The translations under genes were made by a program, and so were the position numbers. From positions 124,001 through 188,000 of the forward strand of contig CACIJY010000001.1 of assembly GCA_902587095.1 (NCBI GenBank): a stretch of 64,000 nt of DNA, read 5' to 3'. Source of the stretch: an uncultured Pelagibacteraceae bacterium (GTDB lineage Bacteria > Pseudomonadota > Alphaproteobacteria > Pelagibacterales > Pelagibacteraceae). Below, piece after piece: positions 63,619-64,000 of the stretch (positions are counted from its first letter, which is position 1; every line of letters begins with the position of its first letter). The notes beneath the pieces were generated by a model. It was given only the letters and a program-made list of their open reading frames with translations, searched no databases and was not told the origin of the DNA.

Positions 63619-64000
63619 ATCAAATTTTTGTATTTAATACTTAAAGGCATTAATTTTACGTCATCAAAATCTTTTAAGGAGTTCTGATTGATAATTTGTT
63701 TAAGTATTTTAGTATACTCCTTACCTGTCTCTGCATAATTGTCTAATTGTTCAGCAAGTAATAAACTATCTAGTTTATCGCTATCATCTCTCAATTGAGC
63801 TCTTAATTGTCTAAAACTTTTATAACTTGAATGGGTGTTTAAATTTCTCTGATAAGCTCTTACAGACGCTTTTAATACTTTAAACTTCATCACTTTATGC
63901 TTTGTGTCACTTTCAGCTCCAGCTGGTTTAATACCGTCTCCAGACCATGTCCATTGCCCAAATAATGCATTTCCTTCAAGAGCAAACCTAGATGTGCCCC
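63615..64000 (-). CDS. Bax-like glucosaminidase-family protein (5' end beyond window)
   Basis: The listed ORF continues upstream in frame without a stop: ...TSRFALEGNALFGQWTWSGDGIKPAGAESDTKHKVMKFKVLKASVRAYQRNLNTHSSYKSFRQLRAQLRD... Confidence 0.8.
   Translation of the reverse strand, partial: GTSRFALEGNALFGQWTWSGDGIKPAGAESDTKHKVMKFKVLKASVRAYQRNLNTHSSYKSFRQLRAQLRDDSDKLDSLLLAEQLDNYAETGKEYTKILKQIINQNSLKDFDDVKLMPLSIKYKNLI

Overview
AT-rich, very compact chromosome segment that looks like a SAR11 / Pelagibacterales (streamlined marine alphaproteobacterium). The assignment rests on protein content and gene order: an alphaproteobacterial dnaA neighbourhood (rpsT-dnaA-dnaN, mutM-ubiE-ubiB-coaBC-dut), irr-fabA-fabB-fabI, and lnt-ybeY-phoH-miaB-fur. 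Most of the window is housekeeping: thrS (partial), gltBD, pyruvate dehydrogenase E1/E2, thiolase, a SUV3-like helicase, argH-lysA, dnaA/dnaN, pnp-rpsO-rbfA-infB-nusA, metK, lnt and miaB. There are two tRNA genes. I saw no CRISPR array, transposon, prophage or rRNA. Observations most worth follow-up: (1) the lipoyl domain sits on the N-terminus of the homodimeric-type PDH E1 (AceE), while the adjacent E2 has none; (2) a 23-aa Lys/Arg/Ala-only microgene (MAKRRKKAKKKAKKKAKKRRRRR) with its own RBS, leader hairpin and shared bidirectional terminator; (3) katG next to irr with a 16-bp near-perfect inverted repeat whose half-site recurs upstream of irr; (4) three consecutive hairpins in the leader of an unknown 63-aa protein, plus a GC-rich structured element at its 3' side; (5) a head-to-head coding overlap between a truncated tsaB and a polysaccharide deacetylase signal peptide. 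Several short genes missing from the ORF track (lptM-like lipoprotein, microproteins) are added. All calls are by reading only; no database search was run.
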